DNA from: an uncultured Oceanospirillaceae bacterium
Lineage (GTDB): Bacteria > Pseudomonadota > Gammaproteobacteria > Pseudomonadales > Balneatricaceae
Direction of reading: 5' to 3'
Assembly: GCA_913057435.1 (NCBI GenBank)
Contig: CAJXNY010000002.1
Location: 1 to 64,000, forward strand
Length of the DNA: 64,000 bases
In this document: piece after piece, positions 32,745 through 41,748 of the stretch
Layout of the letters: every line of letters begins with the position of its first letter
Position numbering within the stretch: position 1 is the stretch's first letter
Notes under the pieces: generated by a model
What the model was told of the DNA's origin: nothing
What the model saw: the letters and a program-made list of their open reading frames with translations, nothing else
Database searches by the model: none
Position numbers and translations under genes: made by a program

Positions 32745-34937
32745 GTGAAAAAACTTATCCTCGTGCTGGTGGTGTTACTGGCCGCTGCTTTCTACTTATT
32801 TGATCTGCATTTGCTGCTGACTCTGGAAGGCCTTAAGGCCGGGCTGGGTGAGTTTGAACACTGGCGAGATCAGCAGCCGCTGCAGGTGGCCGGGCTGTTT
32901 ATGCTGTTTTATATCGGCGTTACGGCGTTATCACTGCCGGGTGCTGTCATCCTGACGCTGGCTGCCGGGGCACTGTTTGGCGTGCTCTGGGGCACGTTGC
33001 TGGTGTCGTTTGCCTCCAGTATTGGCGCGACACTGTCGTTTTTTACGGCGCGTTATTTATTGCGCGACAGTGTGCAAAGGCGTTTTGGCAGCCGCCTGAA
33101 AGCGCTGAACCAGGGCGTTGAACGGGACGGAGCATTCTATCTGTTCACCCTGCGACTGGTGCCAGTGTTCCCGTTTTTCCTGATCAACCTGTTGATGGGC
33201 CTGACCGCCATCCGCGCGCGCACTTTCTACTGGGTCAGTCAGCTGGGGATGCTGGCGGGCACGCTGGTGTTTGTGAATGCGGGCACCCAGCTGGCGCAGC
33301 TCGACAGCCTGGCGGGTATTCTGTCGCCGGGGTTACTGCTGTCATTCGTGTTGTTGGGAGTGTTTCCGCTGCTGGCCCGTTACCTGGTCAGCCTGGTGCA
33401 GCGCCGTCGTCACTATGCACGCTGGCAGCGTCCAGCACACTTTGATCGCAACCTGATTGTGATCGGTGCCGGGGCTGGAGGACTGGTAACGGCATATATT
33501 GCCGCCGCAGTGAAGGCCAAGGTTACCCTGGTGGAAGCCAGCAAGATGGGCGGTGATTGCCTCAACTACGGCTGTGTACCCAGCAAAGCGCTGATCAAAA
33601 GTGCTCGTGTGGCCCATCAGATACGTCACGCTGAAGCGTACGGGCTGGAAGGGGCGCAGCCGGGGTTCTCTTTCAAAAAAGTCATGCAGCGGGTCCATCG
33701 TGTTATCGAGGCGATTGAGCCCCATGACAGCATTGAGCGTTACACCCAGCTGGGAGTTGAAGTAAAGCAGGGCTATGCCCGGCTGATCGACCCCTGGACG
33801 GTGGAGATCAGTCATGGTGATGGCCGGACTGAACGGCTGACCAGCCGCAGTATTGTGATTGCCACCGGTGCGCGGCCCGTGGTGCCGCCTTTGCCAGGCA
33901 TTGAAGAGACCGGCTATGTAACCAGCGATACCCTCTGGCAGCGTTTTGCTGAGCTGGAGGAAACACCGAAGCGGCTGGTGGTGCTGGGCGGCGGGCCGAT
34001 TGGTTGTGAGCTGGCGCAGAGTTTTGCCCGGCTGGGCAGTGAGGTGACGCAGGTGGAGCGGGGCAGCCGTTTGCTGGCCCGTGAAGATGAAGACGTGAGC
34101 ACTCTGGTCGCGGACTCGTTACGTGCCGATGGCGTGAGCCTGCTCACGGGCCATACCGCACTGCGCTGTGAACGTGATGGCGAGCAGAAATTTATCGTGC
34201 TGGGCCACCCGGGCGGTGAGGTTCGGGTCGAATTTGATCAGCTGCTGTGCGCTGTTGGCCGCCAGCCCCGGCTTGAAGGCTATGGCCTGGAAGCACTGGG
34301 CATCGAAACGGATCGCACGATTGTCACCAACCAGTATCTGGAAACCCTGTATCCCAATATCTTTGCTGTGGGCGATGTCGCCGGTCCGTATCAGTTCACC
34401 CATGTGGCTGCGCACCAGGCCTGGTATGCGGCGGTGAATGCACTGTTTGGCGATCTGAAGAAATTCAAAGCCGACTACCGTGTGATTCCCTGGACGACCT
34501 TCACCCAGCCCGAAGTGGCGCGGGCTGGGCTGAGTGAACAGGATGCGCTGGATCAGAATATCGCGGTTGAAGTGACCCGCTATGAGCTGGACGACCTGGA
34601 CCGGGCGATTACCGAGAGCGAAACCACTGGCTTTATCAAAGTGCTGACCGTGCCAGGTAAAGACACCATTCTGGGTGCCACCATTGTGGGTGAACATGCC
34701 GGTGACTTGCTGCCAGAGTTTGTGCTGGCGATGAAACATGGGCTGGGGCTGAACAAAATACTGGGCACCATTCACGCCTACCCAACCTGGGCGGAGGCAA
34801 ATAAATACGCCGCCGGTAACTGGAAACGCGCCCATGCCCCGGAGCGAGTGCTGGGCTGGCTGGCCCGCTATCACCGCTGGAAACGTGGGCCAGAGTCTGT
34901 TGATGAACCCGTCACCGAAGCTGAAACTTCCCGCTAA
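32745..34937 (+). CDS. TVP38/DedA-like membrane domain fused to FAD pyridine-nucleotide-disulfide oxidoreductase
   Basis: 730 residues from a GTG at 32745 (AGGAG 7 bases upstream). Residues 1-225 are a VTT/SNARE-associated (TVP38/TMEM64) membrane domain (GVTALSLPGAVILTLAAGALFG; FTLRLVPVFPFFLINLLMG). From about 235 comes a class I flavoprotein disulfide reductase resembling mercuric and lipoamide dehydrogenases: VIGAGAGGLVTAYIAA, MGGDCLNYGCVPSK with redox Cys pair, VVLGGGPIGCELAQSFARLG, IFAVGDVAGPYQFTH and the dimer-interface HAYPTWAEA. Such fusions are known beside arsS. It may reduce or move an arsenical or other thiol-reactive compound at the membrane; substrate unproven. Confidence 0.88.
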   Translation: MKKLILVLVVLLAAAFYLFDLHLLLTLEGLKAGLGEFEHWRDQQPLQVAGLFMLFYIGVTALSLPGAVILTLAAGALFGVLWGTLLVSFASSIGATLSFFTARYLLRDSVQRRFGSRLKALNQGVERDGAFYLFTLRLVPVFPFFLINLLMGLTAIRARTFYWVSQLGMLAGTLVFVNAGTQLAQLDSLAGILSPGLLLSFVLLGVFPLLARYLVSLVQRRRHYARWQRPAHFDRNLIVIGAGAGGLVTAYIAAAVKAKVTLVEASKMGGDCLNYGCVPSKALIKSARVAHQIRHAEAYGLEGAQPGFSFKKVMQRVHRVIEAIEPHDSIERYTQLGVEVKQGYARLIDPWTVEISHGDGRTERLTSRSIVIATGARPVVPPLPGIEETGYVTSDTLWQRFAELEETPKRLVVLGGGPIGCELAQSFARLGSEVTQVERGSRLLAREDEDVSTLVADSLRADGVSLLTGHTALRCERDGEQKFIVLGHPGGEVRVEFDQLLCAVGRQPRLEGYGLEALGIETDRTIVTNQYLETLYPNIFAVGDVAGPYQFTHVAAHQAWYAAVNALFGDLKKFKADYRVIPWTTFTQPEVARAGLSEQDALDQNIAVEVTRYELDDLDRAITESETTGFIKVLTVPGKDTILGATIVGEHAGDLLPEFVLAMKHGLGLNKILGTIHAYPTWAEANKYAAGNWKRAHAPERVLGWLARYHRWKRGPESVDEPVTEAETSR

Positions 34938-34953
34938 CCTGGCAACCATCGGG

Positions 34954-34967
34954 CAGGAGCGAGCTTG
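34954..34967. repeat. Truncated REP fragment
   Basis: CAGGAGCGAGCTTG matches the outer half of the REP sequence seen at 39809-39832. Only 14 bases remain. Confidence 0.4.
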
Positions 34968-35005
34968 AGGTTTTTAATAAACAAACACTTTCAAAGGAAT
35001 GTTGT

Positions 35006-36397
35006 ATGGATTTCTGGCTGGCGGCTCTGGTCGCGCTGGTGGCTGTTGTTTCTGTGTTACTTACCCGTCGGGTTGCTCATGTGGGCAGTTTTTTTCAGGG
35101 CCAGGCGGAGGATGGTTCGCCGCCTGGCCTGCTGACGCTGATTTTCTCTCAGGTGACGACCTGGATCTTCGCCCGTTCATTGCTGAACGCCGCGATTCTG
35201 GGCTTCTACTACGGTCTCTGGGGCACCCTGGCCTATGCCGCGTATTATCTGTCGTTTCTGACCGGTGGGCGGATTGTCGATTCGCTGCGTTTTGAGCAGG
35301 GCTACCCCAGCGTGCAGGCGTTTCTGGCGGACCGTTTTGGCCACTGGGGCAGCCGGTGTTACAACCTGGTCGTGGGCATTCGACTGGTCAGTGAGGTGTT
35401 CGCCAATCTGTTGGTAATCGGCATTCTGTTCGGCGTAACGGGTAGCCAGGCGTATACCCTGGCGGTGGTCGCGCTGGCACTGATCACACTGCTGTACTCC
35501 ATGCTTGGGGGCCTGCATGCGTCGCTGCGCACCGACCTGATGCAGATGCTGATTTTCCTGGTGGTGCTGGTGTTACTGCTGGCGCTGGTTACGGCACAGG
35601 GGCATTTCAATCTGGCGCTGCTGGCGTTCAAGCCGTTTGATATTACCCAGCCTGGCCCGGTGTTGCTGATGGTAGCGCTGCTGCAGATCTGGAGTTACCC
35701 CCTGCATGACCCGGTCATGATGGACCGGGGTTTTCTGGCTGACCGTGAAACCACCCGCCGCAGTTTTCTCCACGCGGGCTGGATCAGCACGTTGTGTATT
35801 ATCGCTTTTGGCTCGCTGGGCATTATTGCCGGGGCCAATGCGCTGAACGGCGAGGCGATGAATGATGCCCTGACCCGACTGCTGGGCGAGCTACCGATGT
35901 TGCTGTTCAGTGCAACGCTGGTGATCTCGGCCATGTCCACGCTGGACAGTACCTTATCCAGTTCGGCCAAGTTACTGGTGGTGGATATGGCACTGCTACC
36001 CGCCAGCCTGCGCAATGGCCGTCTGGTGATGGCACTGTTTATGCTGATGGGGGTGGCACTGGTGTTCCTGGGCAATAAAGACCTGTTCAGCGCGGTGGCG
36101 GTGAGTGGTACGGCATCCATGTATCTGGCACCGGTGGTGTTTTTCAGCCTCTGGGGCAACCGGCGTGAGATTGCCCTGTGGAGTTATCTGGGCAGTTTTA
36201 TCATCGCGATTGTTGGTGCGGCGCTGTATTTCATGGAGTCTTCTGGTTACAGCGCACTGCTGGGTGAGGCGCATAAATATACCAAATTACTGTGGATCTG
36301 CCTGAGTGTATTGGCCAGCGGCTGTCTGCTGTTCTGGCTGGGCGATGCGGGGCGTAAATCGGCACCGGTCTCCGCTAATGTCTCGGTGAGCAACTGA
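35006..36397 (+). CDS. Sodium:solute symporter (SSS) family transporter
   Basis: 463 residues, about 13 membrane segments. The helix-3-like ARSLLNAAILGFYYGLWGTLAYAAYYLS, the GGLHASLRTDLMQMLIF block and the conserved ISAMSTLDSTLSSSAKLLVVD (sodium-site helix 8 of the LeuT fold) place it in SSS. Substrate is open; being inside an arsS operon suggests an arsenosugar, its precursor or a ribose/glycerol part. AAAGGAAT precedes the ATG. Confidence 0.85.
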   Translation: MDFWLAALVALVAVVSVLLTRRVAHVGSFFQGQAEDGSPPGLLTLIFSQVTTWIFARSLLNAAILGFYYGLWGTLAYAAYYLSFLTGGRIVDSLRFEQGYPSVQAFLADRFGHWGSRCYNLVVGIRLVSEVFANLLVIGILFGVTGSQAYTLAVVALALITLLYSMLGGLHASLRTDLMQMLIFLVVLVLLLALVTAQGHFNLALLAFKPFDITQPGPVLLMVALLQIWSYPLHDPVMMDRGFLADRETTRRSFLHAGWISTLCIIAFGSLGIIAGANALNGEAMNDALTRLLGELPMLLFSATLVISAMSTLDSTLSSSAKLLVVDMALLPASLRNGRLVMALFMLMGVALVFLGNKDLFSAVAVSGTASMYLAPVVFFSLWGNRREIALWSYLGSFIIAIVGAALYFMESSGYSALLGEAHKYTKLLWICLSVLASGCLLFWLGDAGRKSAPVSANVSVSN

Positions 36398-36398
36398 T

Positions 36399-37256
36399 AT
36401 GGGTACTGAAACGGGCCACGATCTGGGTCTGCTGACCGGCCCGGTGCTGGTATTCGGTGGCCCTTACAGTAATCTGGCCGCGACTCAGGCCATGCAGCAG
36501 GTTGCCCGGCAACGGGATATACCGGCAGCGCGGGTGATTTGTACCGGTGATCTGGTGGCTTATTGTGCCGAGCCGCAGGCCACCGTTGATCTGATCCGTG
36601 ACTGGGGTATTCCGGTGGTGATGGGCAACTGTGAAGAATCGCTGGCGGCGGGTGCACCGGACTGTGGCTGTGGTTTTGATGAAAACAGTGCCTGCTCATT
36701 ACTGTCGGTGCAGTGGTATCGCTATGCCAGCCAGCAGCTGAGCCAGGCTCACAAACACTGGATGGCGACGTTGCCGCGCCAGCTGACGTTCAGCCTCAAT
36801 GGTCAGCGTTTTACCGTCGTCCATGGCAGCCTGAACAGCATTAACAGGTTTGTTTTCGCCAGCGGTGACAACGCGGCTAAACAGCAGCAGCTGGCGGACG
36901 CAGGCGCTGATGTCATGATTGGTGGGCACTGTGGTTTGCCCTTTGGCCAGGCGATGGCTGAGGGAGCCTGGCTAAACAGCGGGGTGATTGGTATGCCCGC
37001 CAATGATGCCAGCCCGGACGGCTGGTATCTGTTGTTAACGCCCAACCCTGATCAGACGATTACGGCCAGCTGGCACCGGCTGGCCTATGATGTCGCCGCC
37101 AGCGCGGCGGCGATGATCAGTGCCGGGCTGGATAACCCCTATGCCCAGGCGTTGCAGAGCGGGCTTTGGCCCAGCACGGATATTCTGCCGACACTGGAGG
37201 CCCAGCAAACCGGGCAGCGGTTACATCTCCCGGAGCTGCGGCTGGTACGCCGGTAA
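36399..37256 (+). CDS. Calcineurin-like metallophosphoesterase
   Basis: 285 residues, starting 1 base after the symporter stop. VLVFGGPYSNLAAT, ICTGDLVAYCAEP (metal-binding GD), VVMGNCEES (GN[HC]E-type with Cys), VVHGSLNSINRF and GGHCGLP give the order of metallophosphoesterase motifs (PF12850 type, YfcE-like). The first metal motif reads GGPYSN instead of the usual DxH, so metal binding may differ. A phosphate-removing step on the arsenosugar pathway is a guess from context. Confidence 0.78.
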   Translation: MGTETGHDLGLLTGPVLVFGGPYSNLAATQAMQQVARQRDIPAARVICTGDLVAYCAEPQATVDLIRDWGIPVVMGNCEESLAAGAPDCGCGFDENSACSLLSVQWYRYASQQLSQAHKHWMATLPRQLTFSLNGQRFTVVHGSLNSINRFVFASGDNAAKQQQLADAGADVMIGGHCGLPFGQAMAEGAWLNSGVIGMPANDASPDGWYLLLTPNPDQTITASWHRLAYDVAASAAAMISAGLDNPYAQALQSGLWPSTDILPTLEAQQTGQRLHLPELRLVRR

Positions 37257-37259
37257 TGC

Positions 37260-37706
37260 TCAGGCGGCTGGGCTGGCGGCTTCTGGTGCTTCCAGCGGAA
37301 ACGCCAGATCATAGCCCCAGTTAAAGACAAACCCGTAGCCGATAAAGAAGATCGAAAAACCAACGTCCATTACCAGCGCATGCCACAGGCCCAGGTCCAG
37401 CCACCAGGCGACCAGTGGCAGGCTGACCACCAGAAATCCGCCTTCAAAACCGAGCGCGTGCAGCACCCGTAAGCCGACAGAGCGCACGCCAGGCACGGCA
37501 CTACCCCGTGTTTTTACCAGCCAGCGATCAAATATCAGGTTGTACTGATAGTTCCAGCCCATGGACAGCAGGCTAAGAATCAGTGCCAGCGCACCAGCGG
37601 TCACCACTTCAGTCTCGACCAGTGCAGCGACAATGAGCGACGTCAGGACGATGGCGATCCCTTCAAATAGCAGCGTATGACGAATTCTGTCGTGGGTGTT
37701 GCGCAT
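37260..37706 (-). CDS. PACE-family efflux transporter
   Basis: 148 residues with four membrane segments in two repeats: ILSLLSMGWNYQYNLIFD and VMDVGFSIFFIGYGFVFNWGYD, the bacterial transmembrane pair signature of PACE (AceI-like) exporters of chlorhexidine and short-chain diamines. AAGGAGAG precedes the ATG. It is divergent from a LysR gene, the same layout as aceI/aceR in Acinetobacter. Confidence 0.92.
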   Translation of the reverse strand: MRNTHDRIRHTLLFEGIAIVLTSLIVAALVETEVVTAGALALILSLLSMGWNYQYNLIFDRWLVKTRGSAVPGVRSVGLRVLHALGFEGGFLVVSLPLVAWWLDLGLWHALVMDVGFSIFFIGYGFVFNWGYDLAFPLEAPEAASPAA

Positions 37707-37818
37707 GGTGCTCTCCTTGGGGTCTTTCGGTTACGGCTAATAATTCGGCTATTCTGCGTGAAAAATTTATAGTTTATAGTTAGCTAGTATCTAAAAATCA
37801 GAGAGAAGGGCGCTGGTG

Positions 37819-38703
37819 ATGCGATTTAACCTGGAACAGTTGCGTGCGTTTACCCTCAGTGTGGACCAGGGCTCGTTTTCGGCGGCAGCCCGCCAGCTGG
37901 GCAAAGCGCAATCGGCCGTGAGTACCGCGATATCAAATCTGGAGCTGGACCTGGGGCTGACGCTGTTTGATCGCAGCCGCCGCGAACCCACCCTGACTGA
38001 AGCGGGCCGGACACTGTTGCCCCAGGCTCAGGCGTTACTGGCCCAGGCGCGGTTGTTTGAAGGCCATGCCGATGCTATGTCGGCAGGTGAGGAGGGCCGA
38101 CTGTCGCTGGCGGTGGAAGAATCACTGATCGGTGAAGCGCTGGAGACATTACTGGTCGCGCTGGAAGCTGAATTTCCGCAACTGGAGCTGGAACTGCTTA
38201 CCCCGGCGCGTAGTGACATTATCAATCTGATCCGTCAGGGCCGGGTAGATATTGGCCTGATGATCAGTACTGAAGCGCCGCCGCAGGATTTTCGAATTCG
38301 TCCACTGCGCGAGATGATTATGGTGGCTGTGGCCAGTCCGACGCATCCGCTGGCGGCCTTCGAGTCATTGTCTTTTGAGCAACTGATGGAACACCGCCAG
38401 CTGGTGCTGACCTCCCGTGAGGGGGATGTGCTAGTGACGGAACAGCTAAGCCGGAAAATCTGGAAAATTGAAAGCCAGTACGGCCTGCTGGAGCTGGTAA
38501 AGCGCTCATTGGGCTGGGCCTGGGCACCGCAGCATATGGTGGCACCGATGATCGCCGAGGGCAGTTTGCAGCAATTGCGACTGGGGAATGATGTTGTGCG
38601 TTATCACCGGCTGGTGGATCTGATGATCAGCGCCAATTACCAGGAAGGTAAAGCCGGGCAGTGGCTGTGCCAGCGGCTGCCTGAACTGACTTTTTTGCAG
38701 TAG
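37819..38703 (+). CDS. LysR-family regulator, AceR-like
   Basis: 294 residues from the ATG at 37819. Winged HTH (LEQLRAFTLSVDQGSFSAAA, LGKAQSAVSTAISNLELDLG) plus substrate-binding domain. The 112-base gap to the PACE gene contains A/T-rich near-palindromes (TAGTTTATAGTTAGCTAGTA at 37768-37787) fitting LysR T-N11-A sites. Likely activates the divergent efflux gene. Confidence 0.88.
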   Translation: MRFNLEQLRAFTLSVDQGSFSAAARQLGKAQSAVSTAISNLELDLGLTLFDRSRREPTLTEAGRTLLPQAQALLAQARLFEGHADAMSAGEEGRLSLAVEESLIGEALETLLVALEAEFPQLELELLTPARSDIINLIRQGRVDIGLMISTEAPPQDFRIRPLREMIMVAVASPTHPLAAFESLSFEQLMEHRQLVLTSREGDVLVTEQLSRKIWKIESQYGLLELVKRSLGWAWAPQHMVAPMIAEGSLQQLRLGNDVVRYHRLVDLMISANYQEGKAGQWLCQRLPELTFLQ

Positions 38704-38829
38704 CTGAGACTGTGGTCGTGGGTGCTATAAATACGGACTATGGCCTGCGTAGTGCTTCTCTACTGGCCTGGCCAGCGGACTTGCTTATACTGGGGCTAAT
38801 AAAAGCAGCTTACAGAACAGGAGCCGAGC

Positions 38830-39759
38830 ATGGTCGCGCAGTTTCAATCCGGTATTACCGCCCTGGCAAATCAGGATGCTATTTTTCTGACCTTTAACCA
38901 GACAGACCAGTCCGACGCGCTGCCCCGTATCCGGGCCATGCTGGCCGCTGTACCAGCACTGCAACAGCAGTGGCAGACAGACTACCCTGATGCAGGGTTG
39001 CACCTTGTTGCTGCCGTGGGAACGGCATTCTGGCCATTGCTGATTGCCGGACCGGCTCCGGCACTGCTGGCTCCATTTCCGGCGCTGGCTGAAGCTGAAC
39101 GGCTGGCTCCGGCCACACCGGTCGATCTGCTGTTTCATATCCGCAGTGATCGCCATGATCTGAACTTCCAGCTGGCCTGGCAGATACGTGAGCAACTGGC
39201 GGAGGTCGCCGAGCTGGTGGAGGAAGTACATGGCTTCCGCTATCTGGACAGCCGCGATATGACCGGCTTTGTTGATGGCACCGAGAACCCTGAGGGTGAT
39301 CAGCGTGCCGTGGTAGCTGTGGTGGGTGATGAAGACCCAACCTTTAGCGGTGGCAGTTATATCCACCTGCAGAAATACATTCACCGTATGCCGCTGTGGA
39401 ATCGCCAGTCCATTAAAGCGCAGGAAGACACCATGGGCCGGACCAAAGCTGACAATGTGGAATACGCCAGCAGCGACAAAGCCGCGACCGCGCATACCAA
39501 ACGCACCTCACTGAAAGATGCCGATGGCCAGTCAATCGAAATTCTGCGCCACAGTATGCCCTGGGGTAACAGCCAGCAATGCGGGCTGATGTTCGCCTCT
39601 TACTGCCGCACACCGGCTAACTTCGAGACGATGCTGCGCAGTATGGTCACCGGGGATGAGAACAGCCACTGGGACCACCTGCTGAAATACACCCGCGCCG
39701 TCACCGGCCAGGCATTCTTTGCGCCATCGGTTAGTGGTTTGCAAGCGCTGGCCGGGTGA
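38830..39759 (+). CDS. Dyp-type heme peroxidase
   Basis: 309 residues. The GxxDG motif of the family is GFVDGTENP with the catalytic Asp; the proximal His lies in the MGRTKAD...AHTKRTS region, and the distal Arg in LRHSMPWGNS is nearby. No Tat or Sec signal, so it is cytosolic, as in the YfeX group. AGGAGCC precedes the ATG. Confidence 0.92.
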   Translation: MVAQFQSGITALANQDAIFLTFNQTDQSDALPRIRAMLAAVPALQQQWQTDYPDAGLHLVAAVGTAFWPLLIAGPAPALLAPFPALAEAERLAPATPVDLLFHIRSDRHDLNFQLAWQIREQLAEVAELVEEVHGFRYLDSRDMTGFVDGTENPEGDQRAVVAVVGDEDPTFSGGSYIHLQKYIHRMPLWNRQSIKAQEDTMGRTKADNVEYASSDKAATAHTKRTSLKDADGQSIEILRHSMPWGNSQQCGLMFASYCRTPANFETMLRSMVTGDENSHWDHLLKYTRAVTGQAFFAPSVSGLQALAG

Positions 39760-39832
39760 TCGCCAGCAAGCTGGCTCCTACGTTCGAAGGCCTGCGTTGG
39801 CTGGGCTGCCAGGAGCGAGCTTGCTCGCGATC
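39758..39832. repeat. REPIN: two inverted REP elements
   Basis: GATCGCCAGCAAGCTGGCTCC (39758-39778) and, in the opposite direction, GGAGCGAGCTTGCTCGCGATC (39812-39832) flank a 33-base spacer. The pair forms a long hairpin. The first arm overlaps the Dyp peroxidase stop codon. This is the classic mobile form of Pseudomonas-type REPs spread by RAYT transposases. Confidence 0.85.
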
Positions 39833-39959
39833 AGGTGCTTATGTACATGGGCGAATAGTCGCTATTGGCACCGGCCCTGGTTAAGGTAACCTTCACGGGC
39901 TGTAACATCGGGTGATTAGACTCGCGTGTTGATCATATGACAGGGAGATAACAAGGCGT

Positions 39960-40595
39960 ATGGACATCAGTAAAACGATTATGGTGTACGGGGACTCGAT
40001 GTCCTGGGGCATTATCCCGGGTAGCCGCAACCGACTGCCGTTTGATAAGCGCTGGCCGGGAGTGATGCAACACGTGCTGGGGTCGGATTACCGGGTAATC
40101 GAAGAATGCCTGAACGGGCGAACCACCCGCTATGAAGACCGTAATCGCCCTTTACGGCAGGGGACGAAGTACCTGCCGATGTTATTGGCTTCACACGCGC
40201 CGGTCGATCTGCTGGTGATTATGCTGGGCATTAACGATTTCCAGGACAGCATTGGTGCACCGGCAGAACAGAGCGCAGAAGGTTTACAGCGCCTGGTTAG
40301 TCTGGCACTGGTTCAGCAGCCGGAACCGATGACAGCCCCGGCTAGAATACTGGTGATTATCCCGCCTGAAATCCAGCAGCCGCTGGGAGCGATGGCGGAG
40401 AAGTTCTCCGGCTTTAACCGTGGAGAGAATTCAGAGCAGTGCTACGGTGCGGCGTTAGCTGGGCTGGATATCGAATTATTGTATGCATCAAACCATATCA
40501 GCCTGAGCAATGTTGATGGTGTTCACCTGGATGCGCCAGAGCATCACATACTGGGCCAGGTTGTTGCTGAACAGGCGGGGTTAATTCTCGGCTGA
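39960..40595 (+). CDS. SGNH/GDSL-family hydrolase
   Basis: 211 residues, no signal peptide. Block I YGDSMSWG (Ser nucleophile), block II with LNGRTT (Gly), block III GIND (Asn) and block V DGVHLDAPEHH (Asp/His) are all present, so the enzyme should be an active esterase or lipase-like hydrolase in the cytoplasm. Followed by a good terminator. Confidence 0.9.
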   Translation: MDISKTIMVYGDSMSWGIIPGSRNRLPFDKRWPGVMQHVLGSDYRVIEECLNGRTTRYEDRNRPLRQGTKYLPMLLASHAPVDLLVIMLGINDFQDSIGAPAEQSAEGLQRLVSLALVQQPEPMTAPARILVIIPPEIQQPLGAMAEKFSGFNRGENSEQCYGAALAGLDIELLYASNHISLSNVDGVHLDAPEHHILGQVVAEQAGLILG

Positions 40596-40662
40596 ACAGC
40601 CTGTCTGTTACCACAACTCAATACCCCTGCTGATGCTGTCTGCCAGCTGTCAGACCCGCACT

Positions 40663-40706
40663 AGCCGCCCTCGACAGCAACCCCTGCTGCCATCGGCGGC
40701 TTTTTT
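40663..40706 (+). terminator. Rho-independent terminator after the SGNH hydrolase
   Basis: AGCCGCC pairs with GGCGGCT, with an inner CAGCA/TGCTG stem, then six T. Confidence 0.9.
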
Positions 40707-40835
40707 GTACCTGTTATCAAGCCTTGCTGACCCCTTATTTCTTTAGCTACTTAGCCGGGCCTGACACCCTCTGACGCTCACTACCCTGAATATCAATGCA
40801 CAGAAATGTGACCTGATTTGTCAGAAAAACCTTTA

Positions 40836-40888
40836 CGTGTGATTATTTCCCACTTATAGTGATTTTGTGAGTGGGAAATAATCACACG
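40836..40888. repeat. Perfect 19-bp inverted repeat with 15-base loop
   Basis: CGTGTGATTATTTCCCACT (40836-40854) and its exact complement AGTGGGAAATAATCACACG (40870-40888). No T-tract follows, so it is not an ordinary terminator. Confidence 0.85.
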
Positions 40889-41004
40889 AAGAGGCCGCCA
40901 GCTGACTCTGTTAACCCGATCGTTACTAAAAATATGGCAGGGGATTGAGCGGTGGTCTGTTTGATATATGAATCTGACAGGGCGGTTTAATGTGAGCGGG
41001 ATGG

Positions 41005-41037
41005 TTCAAACAGTAATAGTTATCAATACTGTTTGAA
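41005..41037. promoter_or_regulatory. Perfect 11-bp inverted repeat, operator-like
   Basis: TTCAAACAGTA, 11 bases, TACTGTTTGAA. The spacing of half-site centres is two helical turns, as for a dimeric regulator; it lies about 710 bases before the LuxE-like gene. Confidence 0.45.
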
Positions 41038-41748
41038 TTAGATACACCGGCTGCATAGTGCCACAGGCCAGATAATCAGCCGTATTGGCTATTCGCTATC
41101 ACACAGGACTGATCAAAAAACAGACCATTAAATGCCTTTATATCCACATAAGCTAGGTGCGCTATGTTATCTCACTGTTGCGCGGTATTTGTTTGATAAC
41201 AGTCGTTCAGTTTGGAAATTTATTTTATGTTGTTATGTAATATTAAAATTTATTTAAAAACATAACTTGAAGTGTGGCTATTGGTTTGTTGCTGTTAATT
41301 AGATAAATCTTATTTAGTCGTGGCTTAATTTTGCCGGAAGTTATTTAACAGCTTTTACGTTGACAATTATTTTATAGCTCATTACTGTGGCGTCGAATTT
41401 CATGAGTTATACATTAGTGGCTCCTTATTAAAGGGTGTTTAAGTAATAGAATAGCGTTCATGGCAATAAGACTTTTACCTTAAGGTCAGAAATGTATCTG
41501 GAGGATTACTCTCGGCCCGATTTATAAAGCTTGGGTCTGGGCAGATGAGCCTGACCGGTACTGGTTCGTGAGGTTAAATTTTGTTTGACCAAACTTCACA
41601 TCATAAAAGTAACTAAAAAACAAATAGTTAACAGTTTTGTCGGCTGTCGTAAGTAACCATATGGCTGCTTGGCTGTCACGGCCTCTGCATGCCTGTTGGG
41701 TGAGTGCTGACTAAATAACACACATAAACTGCATCGTATAAACACAGT

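Larger units (their letters stand above)
40707..41748. other. Gene-free, AT-rich leader region before the LuxE-like operon
   Basis: About 1 kb without a supported reading frame, notably AT-rich from 41200 to 41480. It holds two perfect inverted repeats (40836-40888 and 41005-41037) and probably the operon promoter. Its length and composition differ from neighbouring spacers. Confidence 0.5.

Noticed and set aside
34119-34949. 276-codon minus-strand frame
   Set aside because: Lies within the oxidoreductase part of the fusion gene; no domain features.
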